A stretch of DNA of 64,000 nt. It comes from Holothuria scabra (lineage: Eukaryota; Echinodermata; Holothuroidea; Aspidochirotida; Holothuriidae). Both the position numbers and the translations under genes were made by a program. The notes beneath the pieces were generated by a model. It ran no database searches. It saw nothing but the letters and a program-made list of their open reading frames with translations, and was not told the origin of the DNA. Positions within the stretch are counted from its first letter, which is position 1. Each line of letters starts with the position of its first letter. The stretch covers positions 5,208,001 to 5,272,000 of the forward strand of contig CM074179.1 of the NCBI GenBank assembly GCA_037179385.1, given 5' to 3'. Positions 1 through 12,166 of this stretch are shown here, piece after piece.

Positions 1-11
1 AGAAGAAAAAG
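1..11 (+). CDS. 3' end of an internal exon (partial host gene)
   Basis: The window opens with a lysine/glutamate-rich purine run followed directly by GTAAAG, a good 5' splice site at position 12. Read with one spare base at the end, it joins in phase to the exon at 4,720, which needs exactly one base from its predecessor and has a similar acidic/basic composition. The join is an inference from phase and composition only. Confidence 0.35.
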
Positions 12-410
12 GTAAAGATAAGTCAGTAAAATTGCGGCTGGTAAAATGACTATTTTTATAAATTACGATCTGTAGCAGATGCTATTCTTGCTGGACTCAA
101 ATTCATGAACATGTCTGTCTGCTGGAGTCTGTGACAATGTTTCAATTCAAATATCAACTTGAGTGATGGTATCAAAATATGATCCTAATTAATTCAGAAC
201 TGATATCATCTACTTGAGGGGCGGGGGGAGGGGTTGGGAAAGCAAATCTTATTGAAAATTCTTACCTTAATGGTGCAAGAAACTGATTGTGGAATGATTG
301 CCAGCAACTAATCAACCACCATTACATTTTGAAGGCAGTTAAAAACTTCATGACGATATACACTTCACTGCCCATTGATTTATAAAATTTCACAAATTAC
401 CCAGCAGTGT
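12..410 (+). other. Putative intron start, unique sequence
   Basis: AT-rich DNA between the putative splice donor at 12 and the satellite. It contains a short G-rich run near 215-235 and no convincing reading frame. The satellite motif TTGTCCTCTGAACAACTG first appears near 425. Confidence 0.4.
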
Positions 411-3400
411 TTTACAGAACTATTTGTCCTCTGAACAACTGCCATAATAGAAACACATGTTTGTGTAGTACTTGCCTGTCTCCTTGTCCTCAGAATAACT
501 GTTATAGCAGGAGATGAACACAGCAGAAGTGCTGCACAAAGGTAGTTGTCCTCTGAACAACTGTGTTAACAGAAACACGTGTTTGTGTAGTACTTTTATT
601 TTCCTTGTCCTCAGATTAACTGTTATAGCAGCAGATGGTCACAGCAGTGTTGTACAGAAGTGTTTGTCCTCTGAACAACTGTGATCATAGAAATGTGTCC
701 TCTGAACAACTGTGATAATAGAAATACATGTTTGTGTATTACTTGTCTCTCTCCTTGTTCTCCGAATAACTGTTATACACAAATCCAGAAAGCAAGTGAT
801 GGTCTGATTTTAGTCGGCCATAACTGGGGTCTGTCACCTTTAAATCTTTGGATTACATTTCCACCCTAGTCATGGATGGTTTTACACTAATTTGTATCTT
901 AAATTCTTCAACTTCACTAAATATGAGGGTTTGAAATTCATGTAAACAATAAATAAAGGCAATTAAAGGCTGATGGACCCCACTAATGGCGGCCTACACT
1001 CACTAAAAACAAGTGCTAATCGGATTCGTCTATAGCAGCAGATGGTCACAGCAGTGTTGTACAGAAGTGGTTGTCCTCTGATCAACTGTGATAATAGAAA
1101 CACATGTTTGTGTATAACTTGCCTTTCTCGTTGTCCTCAGAATAACTGTTATAGCAGGAAATGGTCACAGCAGTGTTGTGCAGAAGTGGTTGTCCTCTGA
1201 ACAACTGTGATAATAGAAATACACATTTGTGTATAACTTGTCTCTCTCCTTGTTCTCCGAATAACTGTTATACATGAATCCGGACAGCAAGTGATGGTCT
1301 GATTTTAGTCAGCCATAACTGGGGTCCGTCACCTTTAAATCTTTCGATTACATTACTACCCTAGTCATGGATGGTTTTACACTAATTTGTATCTTAAATT
1401 CTTTTATTTCAAATATGAGGGTTTAAAATTCATGTAAACAATAAATAAAGGCAATTCAGGGCTGATGGACCCCACTAGTTTCTTCCTAAAGTCACTAAAA
1501 ACAAGCGCTAATTGGATTCGTCTATCGCAGCAGATGGTCACAGCAGTGTTGTGCAGAAGTGGTTGTCCTCTGAACAACTGTGATAATAGAAACACATGTT
1601 TGTGTATAACTTGTCTTTCTCGTTGTCCTCAGAATAACTGTTATAGCAGGAAGTGGTCACAGCAGTGTTGTGCAGAAGTGGTTGTCCTCTGAACAACTGT
1701 GATAATAGAAACACATGTTTGTGTATAACTTGTCTTTCTCGTTGTCCTAAGAGTAACTGTTATAGCTGTAAGTGGTCACAGCAGTGTTGTGCAGAAGTGG
1801 TTGTCCTCTGAACAACTGTGATAATAGAAACACATGTTTGTGTATTACTTGTCTCATTCCTTGTCCTCAAAATAACTGTTATAGCAGCAGATGGTCACAG
1901 CAGTGTTGCACAGAAACGGTTGTCCTCTGAACAACTGTGATAATAGACAGTGCTTGTCTTCCTCCTTGTCCTCAGAATAACTGTTATAGCAGGAGATGGT
2001 CACAGCAGTGTTGTGCAGAAGTGGTTGTCCTCTGAACAACTTTGATACAGTAATAGAAAAATGTGTTTGTGTCATACATGTCTTTCTCCTTGTCCTCAGA
2101 ATAACTGTTATAGCAGGAGATGGTCACAGCAGTGTTGTACAGAACTATTTGTCCTCTGAACAATAATAGAAACACATGTTTGTGTAGTACTCGTACTTGC
2201 CTTGTCCTCAGAATAACTGTTATAGGTGGAGATGAACATGACAGTGCTGTACAGAAGTGGTTGTCCTCTGAACAACTGTGATAATAGAAACACATGTTTG
2301 TGTATTACTTGTCTCATTCCTTGTCCTCAAAATAACTGTTATAGCAGCAGATGGTCACAGCAGTGTTGTACAGAAACGGTTGTCCTCTGAACAACTGTGA
2401 TAATAGACAGTGCTTGTCTTCCTCCTTGTCCTCAGAATAACTGTTATAGCAGGAGATGGTCACAGCAGTGTTGTGCAGAAGTGGTTGTCCTCTGAACAAC
2501 TTTGATACAGTAATAGAAAAATGTGTTTGTGTCATACATGTCTTTCTCCTTGTCCTCAGAATAAATGTTATAGCAGGAGATGGTCACAGCAGTGTTGTAC
2601 AGAACTATTTGTCCTCTGAACAATAATAGAAACACATGTTTGTGTAGTACTCGTACTTGCCTTGTCCTCAGAATAACTGTTATAGGTGGAGATGAACATG
2701 ACAGTGCTGTACAGAAGTGGTTGTCCTCTGAACAACTGTGATAATAGAAACACATGTTTGTGTATTACTTGTCTCATTCCTTGTCCTCAAAATAACTGTT
2801 ATAGCAGCAGATGGTCACAGCAGTGTTGTACAGAAACGGTTGTCCTCTGAACAACTGTGATAATAGACAGTGCTTGTCTTCCTCCTTGTCCTCAGAATAA
2901 CTGTTATAGCAGGAGATGGTCACAGCAGTGTTGTGCAGAAGTGGTTGTCCTCTGAACAACTTTGATACAGTAATAGAAAAATGTGTTTGTGTCGTACATG
3001 TCTTTCTCCTTGTCCTCAGAATAACTATTATAGCAGGAGATGGTCACAGCAGTGTTGTACAGAACTATTTGTCCTCTGAACAATAATAGAAACACATGTT
3101 TGTGTAGTACTCGTACTTGCCTTGTCCTCAGAATAACTGTTATAGCAGGAGATGGTCACAGCAGTGTTGTGCAGAAGTGGTTGTCCTCTGAACAACTTTG
3201 ATACAGTAATAGAAAAATGTGTTTGTGTCATACATGTCTTTCTCCTTGTCCTCAGAATAAATGTTATAGCAGGAGATGGTCACAGCAGTGTTGTACAGAA
3301 CTATTTGTCCTCTGAACAATAATAGAAACACATGTTTGTGTAGTACTCGTACTTGCCTTGTCCTCAGAATAACTGTTATAGGTGTAGATGAACATGACAG

Positions 3401-4115
3401 TGCTGTACAGAAGTGGTTGTCCTCTGAACAACTGTGATAATAGAAACACATGTTTGTGTATTACTTGTCTCATTCCTTGTCCTCAAAATAACTGTTATAG
3501 CAGCAGATGGTCACAGCAGTGTTGTACAGAAACGGTTGTCCTCTGAACAACTGTGATAATAGACAGTGCTTGTCTTCCTCCTTGTCCTCAGAATAACTGT
3601 TATAGCAGGAGATGGTCACAGCAGTGTTGTGCAGAAGTGGTTGTCCTCTGAACAACTTTGATACAGTAATAGAAAAATGTGTTTGTGTCGTACATGTCTT
3701 TCTCCTTGTCCTCAGAATAACTATTATAGCAGGAGATGGTCACAGCAGTGTTGTACAGAACTATTTGTCCTCTGAACAATAATAGAAACACATGTTTGTG
3801 TAGTACTCGTACTTGCCTTGTCCTCAGAATAACTGTTATAGGTGGAGATGAACATGACAGTGCTGTACAGAAGTGGTTGTCCTCTGAACAACTGTGATAA
3901 TAGAAACACATATTTGTGCCGGACTTGTCTTTCTCCTTGTCCTCAGAATAACTGTTATAGCAGGAGATGGTCACAGCAGTGTTGTGCAGAAGTGGTTGTC
4001 CTCTGAACAACTGTGGTAATAGAAACCTGTGGTTGTGTCATACTTTTGTCTTTGTCCATAATAACTGTTGTAGCATGTTATAGCAGGAGATGGTCACTCT
4101 AGTGTTGTGCAGAAC
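411..4115. repeat. Dimeric satellite with higher-order units
   Basis: About 3.7 kb of tandem repeat with a basic unit near 119 bp. Each unit has two related halves of about 60 bp, one beginning TTGTCCTCAGAATAACTG and the other TTGTCCTCTGAACAACTG, so the monomer is itself an old dimer. From 1,854 a higher-order block repeats with a 460-bp shift (1,854, 2,314, 2,774), and later blocks repeat with a 696-bp shift (2,444 to 3,140; 2,774 to 3,470). Copies are nearly identical, which points to recent amplification. Long minus-strand open frames here (up to 136 codons) only reflect the repeat. Confidence 0.93.
780..1527. repeat. Two copies of a ~250-bp block inside the satellite
   Basis: A non-satellite block of about 250 bp, containing CATGGATGGTTTTACACT and AACAATAAATAAAGGCAATT, occurs at about 780-1,040 and again at about 1,275-1,527. 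It is flanked each time by satellite units. It looks like a foreign insert that was amplified together with the satellite. Confidence 0.8.
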
Positions 4116-4719
4116 TAGTGGTTTTCCGAGCAACTGATGAAAAAACCCCGTCCTCTGCTGTTCTACTCAACTTTCTTGTTATCCTTAGAATTGCTTTTGA
4201 AGCAGGAGCCTATTACTCCAGTGTAGTACTTCACTGGTGCCCTGAAGGACTGCATGATTTTTACAGTTTTGGGGTTGTCCTCTTCAGACTTAAATTTATG
4301 ATGGATAACCAAAAGTAATCAGAATGATTTTTGGACCAACAACCATATGTAGAAGACGGACAGTACATAATAGACCTACTGTACTTTTTGGTGTTGTTTA
4401 GAGAGGTTTGACTTCCTAACAATCACAGCCCATTGCTATTACTAGTGAGCCTTTCCAGTAACATTCTTAGCCTCAGTACAAAAAAAATTAAAACTAAAAA
4501 GAGAAAAATAAAGATGCGAGGCTCTACTGTAAGAAAGTGAAAATATGTTGATGAAAAAGAGGTATGTATTGTATTTGTTTGGTTTGAGTATAATCCTGTA
4601 AAGAAATATAGTCAGGAATGTCAGGAAGCTGTGGTACTTATTCAGTTGTTGTAAGGAAATTTTTATATTGATTACTGTACATGAAGTCTTGGAAGATATA
4701 CTCCATTTGTCTTTTACAG
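4116..4719 (+). other. Remainder of the putative intron, with a 3' splice site
   Basis: AT-rich sequence after the satellite ends. It finishes with a pyrimidine-rich tract and TTTTACAG at 4,712-4,719, a strong 3' splice site. No coding signal was seen in it. Confidence 0.5.
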
Positions 4720-4856
4720 CACAAGACGATGTTGAATCTGATGAGACAAAGGAGACCCCCAAAAAGGCCAAGCAGAGAAAGAAAATGCCATTTATTAAAG
4801 CTTCTTTGCAAAGCACATTCGACTACAGAAAGTCCCACAAAAACATGAAGTATTAG
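4720..4856 (+). CDS. Terminal coding exon of an unrecognised host gene
   Basis: The exon starts right after TTTTACAG and runs in one open frame to TAG at 4,854-4,856, giving about 45 residues. The peptide is charged: an acidic stretch (DDVESDE), then a lysine-rich stretch (KKAKQRKK), then a C-terminus ending HKNMKY. This composition is common in nucleolar or chromatin proteins, but I do not recognise the family. Its phase (one base borrowed) fits the donor at position 12, which would make the preceding intron about 4.7 kb and place the satellite inside it. Confidence 0.5.
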
Positions 4857-7470
4857 AACTACAGCAACAAAAGCCTTTCCTAAACAGACGCAACTGGTCT
4901 GGGATTAAGTTTAAGGTCCATAACATCATCCAGTCACAAAAGAGACATTAAGTATGTATATTTGTTTTTTATTGAAGCTGCAACTGCAAGTGAAGCAAAT
5001 GCTGTTAAAAAGGTTCTGAACTATATATAACTCCCCCCTGCAAAAAAAAAGATGTAGGTTGAATCCCAAAACCAAGGGCTGTGGAAAGCATAATTATCAT
5101 TTTTGAATATAAAAAGAGTATCAATTAAACCAAAAGCATGGTCAGTCAGAAAAAGTAGTATCATTATTTCTTTTTTTTTTTTTATTATTGACATTAAATT
5201 AATTTTGGTTTACCCTTATTTGCAAGTAGTCTAACTATGAGGTGAAACTTCAAAGGTTTTATTTTGTTACTTTTAAGGGAGTTGATTTTATCCTTTCTAG
5301 ATACTGTCCTGTACAGGAGGGATTTCCTGACTTATACCACTTTGGTCCTTCATGATAACAGAAAATCTTTTTGTAAAAAGAGAAGTTTAAAGGAAACTAT
5401 CTTGCCTTGCTGTGAATGGGTTTTTTTTTTTAATTTTTTGCAGCTGCAACTACAAGTCTAGCAGATGCCATTAAAAAAGTTTGTGAACCATATTTAAGAC
5501 TCCCGCCCCTCCCCCTTCCTCCCACCCCTCCCCCTTCTTCAGAAAAAAAAATTAAATTTAATCCCCAAACCAGGGGTTTTAGAAAGGAAAATTATCATTT
5601 TGAATTTTAAAGAGTATGTATCAGTTCAACCAAGGACAAGGTCAGTCTGAAAAGGCATCAGTATTTCATTATTTTTGTTATTGGCATTAAATGCATTTGG
5701 GTTTACCCTTATTAGCAAGAGGTCTAACTACAAGGTGAAACTTCTAGTTCTTTACTTTTGAGGAAGTTGATTTTATTCTTTTTAGATAGTTTATTGCACA
5801 GGCAGGATTTCCTGACTTATACCACTTGGTTCCCTCATGATAAAAGAAAATCTTTCTTTTTGTTTTATCACATGATATGATCTGAAAGTGTTTTCCAGAA
5901 AGGAACAATATCCAGTCTCTGTTTTCTTTTGAACTTTTATAAATGCCATAGTTCCTATCTTTGAGTGTTGCAATATTTTGATGGCAAATATGTCTAGATT
6001 GTGTTTTGACTCATTCCATTTTATAGGTTTTTTAAAAATTAATATTGCAGGTTTTAATCGCAAATTTGTGTTTTTGTTGTCCAATTTGTTTTATATTTTT
6101 CTTGCATTGTTGAAGCTGCAGTGATGTGAGATACATAATACTGAAAATTGCTTGTATTAAGTGAAAGCAATCTAGCATCTCCCTTTATGTCTCTGAGTCC
6201 GTGCAAACCTCCTGCATATCCTAGAACCAAGCCCCTCTTAGCTCATTTATGAGAGAAGTTTCCAGTGCTTTCCTATCAGATAGTGATTTTGGCATGTCAT
6301 GAAACCTATTCTGCTTCATAACACAGAAAGGTACTTATAGTTCTCAATGTGGTGCCTTTTACAATTTCTTGCAGCAAAGAGGGGTATTTTTATTACTGAT
6401 TATACTATGAAACACTTTAGAAGGAACAAAATGTTTAGACTGCATTCAGGCAGATTATGTTATTCAAAACAGTACAATTTTTAATGGAATAAATATACTC
6501 TTTATTTGTGGCAGCAGATTGAGAATTTTCAGTTAAAAATCTTCAAAGTAAAAATTTTTAAAACATCTGTTGTGTAAAAAAACGGTTCAATTTATGCATT
6601 TATCCATCCCATCGTACCATTGTGGTTTGCTTCATAATTGTTTGGATTTTGCTATTAGGCATGATTTTATATGGAAAATTAATATTCCTGTGAATTTATC
6701 TTTTACTTTAAATACCAGCTACTGTTTTACACACAATGAAGTTTCATTACATTTGGACTAACCCTTTATGATGTTACATTTGGTATAGCAAGCATACCAG
6801 TTGGAATGTACTGTGCAAATAGGCATTATGTTTGTTCGTATCTGCATTTAAAGTCAGCAGTCCATTCATTTTGTGTAATTCAAGGAGAAGAAAAAAAAGG
6901 CATTTGCCATGATATACCCAAGCCAAATTTGGGACAATTTGTAAGCATAAGAATTGCAGTTGAAGTTGTTTTCTAATGTTGTAATATCCTCACCATGCCC
7001 AACATTCAAGTTTATGAAGTATACTTGTCATGTGGAAATGTTGAATTATGAACTCAATATCTGGTCTAAAGAGTTGACATGCATGATAAACATAATTTGG
7101 ACATTGCATACTTAATAACATAACCATGTGGAAACTTTGTGAACATGTCAATGGCTTTCAAGAGTGTGTAGATATGGTACTTTTGTGTATACATCAGCAT
7201 TACAGTATCTTGATGAACGCTTCAGGGGTTTATGTAGCTGGCAACTTTTCATCACAATTGAGATCTCTCTTCTGCATCAAAATCCTTGCCATAGCATGGG
7301 AAACCATGTAACTTGTTTTGATATTTAGTATGGAATCAGATGTGATTGTTCTTGGTTTAGTTTGCTGGTTCTTAACTGCTTTGAAAGCATTTTGAAAGTT
7401 ATTTTTTGAGAAATTGTATGAAATGTTGTTGCCATTAAATCCATCAGTTTAGTGTTTAATAAAATTTTGC
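4857..7470 (+). other. AT-rich 3' UTR or intergenic DNA
   Basis: Downstream of the terminal exon there is no supported gene. Candidate poly(A) signals occur near 6,488 and near 7,457 (AATAAA). The stretch includes a duplicated block described separately. Confidence 0.4.
4975..5862 (+). repeat. Diverged tandem duplication, ~466-bp spacing
   Basis: Copy 1 at about 4,975-5,373 and copy 2 at about 5,441-5,862 share the same order of motifs: GCTGCAACT, GGTCAGTC, GGTTTACCCTTATT, GAGGTGAAACTTC or its variant, and GGATTTCCTGACTTATACCACTT. Each copy begins just after a splice-acceptor-like tract (TTTTTTGCAG in copy 2), so this may be an exon-plus-intron duplication. The following frames are short. 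Confidence 0.75.
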
Positions 7471-9015
7471 CCAGCAAATTAAATTACTCATGTATTGGCA
7501 TCCTTTTTGACATTTGTGAAATCAATGTTGTGTGCAAGGTACTTGGCTTGCAGTTGTTGAAGTACTTTTTGTCGAAATTTGAACTAGTACTTTTTCTGTG
7601 AAAGTTTTCATTAGAAATTCCTGAGATCCCAAACTGCCTGCCAGCCAGATAGTCAGACTTGGACAAATCCTTTTTTCATTATGTGTCCATTGAGCCAGCT
7701 GTTGGCTTAGTCTACTCGTCTGCACTCATATCTGTTTGTCTTCTTCTAATATGCCTTTATGGAGACTTTGCTAGGGGAGCTATGACATTGAGCATTGTAC
7801 CTGCTTGATTAACTTTTAACTTGTCCCAGCCTGTCGGACGGATGATTTGTCAAAGCCTGCAGATAGTACCCATATAGCACACAGGCTTTTTAGTCATTCA
7901 GGTGCCAATCCCCCCCCCCCTTTCCCCTTGTCTCCACCTACCCTCAAACCCCATGTAAGTACCAAAATGTTGCTTGTGAACATTCATGCAATTACGCAAA
8001 CACATTGGGTGTACTCTATGGTTTTTTGCATTTAGGCCGCCTTTCATAAAAAAGAAATTAGAGGGAAGGAGAGTTATCTCAGACCCAGTCCAAGTTAACA
8101 TTTCTTACATAATAAGAATATGTTAAACTCGTTAAATGTTTACATGGGCATCCACAGAAAAGAGATCGGGGGGGGGGGGGGGGGAAAAATTTTAGGGGTG
8201 GGCAAAAGCTCCACGCCACAATGAGTTGGGGCGAAGCAAAAGAACATTTCAGCCCGAAATGCCATTTCTCAGGCCGATTTACTACAGATATGAAGAACAG
8301 GGAAAACACTTTTTGTTCGTTTTTTTTCCCTTTATTTTTCTAGTTTTCTTTCTAGCTTTTCTAGTTTTCTAGCTTTCTTTCTTTCCAGGGGTGGGCAAAT
8401 GCCCCCCCCCCCCCTTCCCCTGACCATGCCTGCAGATGCCCATGCATGTTAATAGCCTCAAGCTTTGTCAAACACAAGCTGTTATTGGAATGAAAGCTCC
8501 TTGGTCAAAGATAGTACCATTTTACATTAACAAGACATTCCCAAAGGGAGGGGAGTGAACATTGGAAGGGTGGGCTCTCCTGCTCCACCCACCTTTTAAT
8601 TAGTTGACTCGATGAAGCATGTCAGTTCAATCCATTCAGAGGTAAAAGAAGATGTGTAATTCTAAAGAAATGTGTACCTGAATAATTAATGTGCAGGATG
8701 CAATGGGGGTCACAGACCCATTTAATGTCCTCTAATGGGTAGTGTTGTTGGACCTGTGTGAGAGTGGTCCTCAGATGAATGGTGAAGAGGTCCTCAGGTA
8801 GATAGCAGCATACATTGAATACCAGGAACTTTTTTTTCATGATGCTTTACCTAGCAGTGACAATGATGTCCTTGGAAACCAAAGTGAGAAATCTTAACAC
8901 CCACATGTACTCGTTTGTATGGGTCCTCAGATGAAGGTCATGCGTCTTGGTCCTCAGATTTGTATTTAATGCAAGTATGTGTGTGTGTATTTGTGTATGT
9001 GTGTTTGTGACACTT
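7471..9015. other. Non-coding interval with homopolymers and an inverted repeat
   Basis: No gene is visible. Long C or G runs occur at about 7,909-7,921, 8,168-8,184 and 8,402-8,414. A candidate MITE lies at 8,137-8,452. Confidence 0.5.
8137..8452. mobile_element. Candidate MITE with short inverted ends
   Basis: The left end (ACATGGGCATCCACAG, near 8,140) is matched in reverse complement by the right end (CTGCAGATGCCCATGCATGT, near 8,430-8,450). Both ends then run inward into long G/C homopolymers. No target duplication could be fixed, so the call is tentative. Confidence 0.35.
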
Positions 9016-9475
9016 TGCTTGTTTACACGATATCTTGAGAAGGGAAGATCTGACAGTTCTCAAACTTGGTACACAGATACCCCATACTGAGAGGAAGAAC
9101 CCTATTTATTTTGGTTGAGGTCATCTGGGGTCACAGGGGGTCAAAAACCAAAATCCTTGTTTACACAATATCTCAAGACAGGAAACTTGGATTAATTTCA
9201 AACTTTACGTTGATGCATTATGATGAAAGGAAGAACCCTATTGATTTTGGTGGAGGTCAAAGGTCATTTGGGGTCACATGGGGTCTAACTCCGAACTTCT
9301 TGTTTACACTATATGTCAAGGTAGGAAGCTTGGATTGATTTCAAACTTGATATGTTGATGCGTTATGATGGGAGGAAGAACCCCATTGATTTTGGTAGAG
9401 GTCAATGGTCATCTGGTATCACCTGGCATCAAACTCTGAAAACCTTGTTTGCAGAATATCTTAAGGCACAGTATG
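9016..9475 (+). repeat. Minisatellite, ~140-bp unit, 3-4 copies
   Basis: Units start with CTTGTTTACA-like sequence near 9,018, 9,152, 9,297 and 9,443. Each includes AGGAAGAACCC, ATTGATTTTGG and GAGGTCAANGGTCAT. The spacing is 134-146 bp and copies are moderately diverged. The open frames across it follow the repeat and are not taken as genes. Confidence 0.85.
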
Positions 9476-9612
9476 AAAGAAAAACAAGTCACTTACAGGT
9501 GGAGACAAAGGCTGTTTTGGGTCACCAGTTGTTACAAGAAATGTAGCATTTTATTGAAAAGAGCATGTATGTATCATCGAAACCTCAATGCATTTTTGCA
9601 TTCTGGTTAATC

Positions 9613-10751
9613 CAACCGAGCGCAACATTGGCCTGTCTGAAAAGTGACAGTTTTCAATCGTTTTATTTATCCCCTTTTGTGGTATCCAGGCACTGTTGTG
9701 GCTGCTCCAAAGGGTGTCCTGTTGCGTCTCAGAGGGCTGTGTTTAGGTTTTAATGGTCAGGCAAGACGCAGCTCTTAAGAATTAAGAGGGATGGTATATC
9801 AGGATGTTAGGCGTGGTGGGTTTGGCCTTGTGCAGTTTCCTTCCAAACTCCGTTTTCTCCTGACCAAGTGTGTTTATAGTGCTGTAGACAGCAGAATGCC
9901 TTTTGCGTATTTTGTCCGTTATTGGGAGGGATTATCATTCCGTCGGTTCTTTCCCTCCCATTTTAGTAACAGTGAACCCCACAGCTGGAGGCCCTCGGAA
10001 GCATACAGTCAAATGAGAGGAACGCTCCTTATTACGTCCACAAGTGCAAGGGATCTATACCGGGCTGTCTTTGAAGAATTGGTTGGCCAGGTCCAATCCA
10101 ACCACTATGTCGGAAGTGTGGCGTGTAGTCCACAGCAGATCATTACATTACCGCAGGCGAGACCTGTTGTGGCGAATCGCACATGATGCTATTGTAACTA
10201 ATCTCAAGCGTCTTCGGTGGCGTCTTCGGTGGCGTCTTGGAGATAGCATTTGCCCACGCACTGGAAGCACAAAGTGGGAGAGTATGCCACATGTGTTTTG
10301 GCAGTGCGAATTTGTGGCCCTCTTCTGGGAATGGTTCCAAGTCCTGACTGATCGCTTGACGTTGGGAAACACATGGGCGGTCGGCCAGGACTATGCTTTG
10401 TATGGTCTTTCACCCCGCCATGCAATACAAGTATTCAGGGCATACTCACCTCCGCTTGAGTCCGACTTCGTTCATTTGCCAAGGTCGGCGTTCGGTAGGC
10501 GATGGAGTCCACTCGTTTCGGTGAGGGGGACCATGTGGTGGTCAATTTGTAATAGGGTGGGTCTGTAAGGTGCTTGTAAAGTTGTACATAGTATAGCTGT
10601 GTTACTGTAGTTAACATAATTTTCTGTACATAGTTTTGTAAATATTTGCATATATAGCTTATTACTGTAATGAACATAATTTTCGTTTGTTTTTTCCCGA
10701 TCCGGTTTCAGTTTTTGTTTTGTATGTGCCATTTCAATGCACTTGAAAAGC
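9613..10751 (+). mobile_element. Tx1/L1-like LINE copy B, 5'-truncated
   Basis: The start near 9,613 (GAGCGCAACATT) corresponds to the reverse-transcriptase-to-C-terminal part of ORF2 in the complete LINE at 33,525-38,643. Homology continues through the frame PFAYFVRYWEGLSFRRFFPS to the cysteine/histidine motif (CPRTGSTKWESMPHVFWQC, where the second Cys is Ser). The 3' end has the family's terminal sequence, AATGCACTTGAAAAGC, at 10,736-10,751. It carries several frameshifts, a short duplication (CTTCGGTGGCGT twice at about 10,208-10,231) and an internal deletion near 10,440. It is a dead copy. Confidence 0.9.
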
Positions 10752-10755
10752 GCAC

Positions 10756-11121
10756 TGTTAAGTTAGAGTTTAAGTCGGGGGTTGAGTGTTCCTCCGGTGC
10801 AAGTGTTTACTTTGTTAAAGAATAGGGGTGTTGAAATTAAAGAAATAGAGATTTGCAGGCGCTTGCGGCCCGCAACACGTACGACCTTAAGTTCAGGTCT
10901 GATGCTGCCCGTGTTAAAGGTGGATCTTGCCTGAAGGGGACAGAGGGGCTCACTGTCATCCCATACGATCGATCTGTGGTGGTGACAGTGCTGTTTCTGA
11001 ACTTTGAGGTCGAGCAACGCCTGGTAATGAGGGTTCTGGGTCAGTACGCGGCTGTCTCTGACATGCGAACGTGTGTCTACAATGAGGGTTTTCACTGTTC
11101 ACAGGAGGGGCACGGTTCCAG
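10756..11121 (+). mobile_element. LINE copy A, segment 1: ORF1 N-terminal part
   Basis: It matches the start of LINE ORF1 (compare ARNTYDLKFRSDAAR and PYDRSVVVTVLFLNFEV) at roughly 75% protein identity, so it is older than the complete copy. There are frameshifts upstream and a deletion after VSDMR. Homology stops inside the first CCHC knuckle (FHCSQEGHG) at about 11,121. The next codons of the same knuckle reappear at 40,718. Segments 2 and 3 of the same copy are at 40,718-41,920 and 46,209-47,253. Confidence 0.8.
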
Positions 11122-11400
11122 CCCAGGAGAAAATTCCTGTTGAAACCTGTTGAAATTCTAACAGGTATTAACAGGAAATGAACAGGTACGAACAGGTTTC
11201 CAACCAGTATGAACAGGGATTCAACAGGTACCTGTTGATATGTAACAGGTACTAATATCAGATATCCAACTGGTATGAACAGGGATACTACAGGTACCTC
11301 CTGTTGATGTCAACAGGGAATTAACAGGTAATTCAGGTCATGTGAATCTTCTGTAATAGGTTCCAGCAGCGATAGTGCTATTTGAACAGGCTATTTCCAT
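11122..11400 (+). repeat. Left subterminal array of AACAGG motifs
   Basis: At least a dozen AACAGG(T/G) motifs spaced about 11-13 bp apart, mostly on the plus strand (for example GAACAGGTACGAACAGG), with occasional CCTGTTGA motifs in reverse. Degenerate subterminal arrays like this are typical transposase-binding regions of large DNA transposons. Confidence 0.8.
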
Positions 11401-12138
11401 ACAAAATTGTCTTCGACCACTTGCCAGATAAACGTGTATGTACCATATGGGGTCGGAAACGGGGGTACAATTACAATCCCCTCCCCGAATACTACTAGCT
11501 CACACAAGTTCCAAGACATTTCTTGTTGCACAGAGAAGTATATCCCCTTCTCTCCTGTCATTGTCACCACCCCCCCCCCCTACTCCTTTTATACCCAGGA
11601 CTCCTAGCTGCATGCATGCCTCCAACATCTTGTTTTTGACACAGATTCCCCGGTATATAGGCAAATACTAAACTCCCAATAGAATTTGCCTCCATCTTTT
11701 TTTCTTATGCTTATAATAATAAGGCATCCTGGTCTCCTTCTAGAACTAATTTACCGAAGTGCTTAATTTTCATTTCATCTTCTCTTCTTCTAATACCACA
11801 GAGAAAGAAGCAAAACAGTCTAAATCCCTTTGCTGCTAAGAATACAAGCTTCTTATCTCTTGTGAAGCAATGCACATAAGGGATCACGTCCAAAATAATC
11901 GTTCAAACTGGTTCACTTTCGTTCAGATGCAACCCATGCGTTCATGATCGTTCAACGTTCATTTTCGTTAAAACACGTTCAATAGCATGCTCATTAACTT
12001 TGTACTATTGTTCACTAATCCGCTTAGATGTTGCGGATTTGGTAGTAACGGAAAGGTATCAAAGGAAGAATTTGTATTGTTCTGCTTTGTGGGTTTCGAG
12101 GTGTGAAAACACGATGTCAAGAAACAAAAATCAATAAT

Positions 12139-12166
12139 CACGGAAGCACTACCGAGTGCTTCCGTG
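12139..12166. repeat. Perfect 12-bp stem hairpin
   Basis: CACGGAAGCACT, loop ACCG, then AGTGCTTCCGTG: a perfect 12-bp inverted repeat around a 4-base loop. No U-tract or gene end is next to it. Its role is unknown. Confidence 0.85.

Noticed and set aside
1854..4010. Open minus-strand frames of 60-136 codons
   Set aside because: They recur with the 460- and 696-bp satellite periods and have no domain or splice support.
411..4115. CRISPR-like array
   Set aside because: Eukaryotic context, units vary in both halves, and there is no constant-repeat/variable-spacer pattern.
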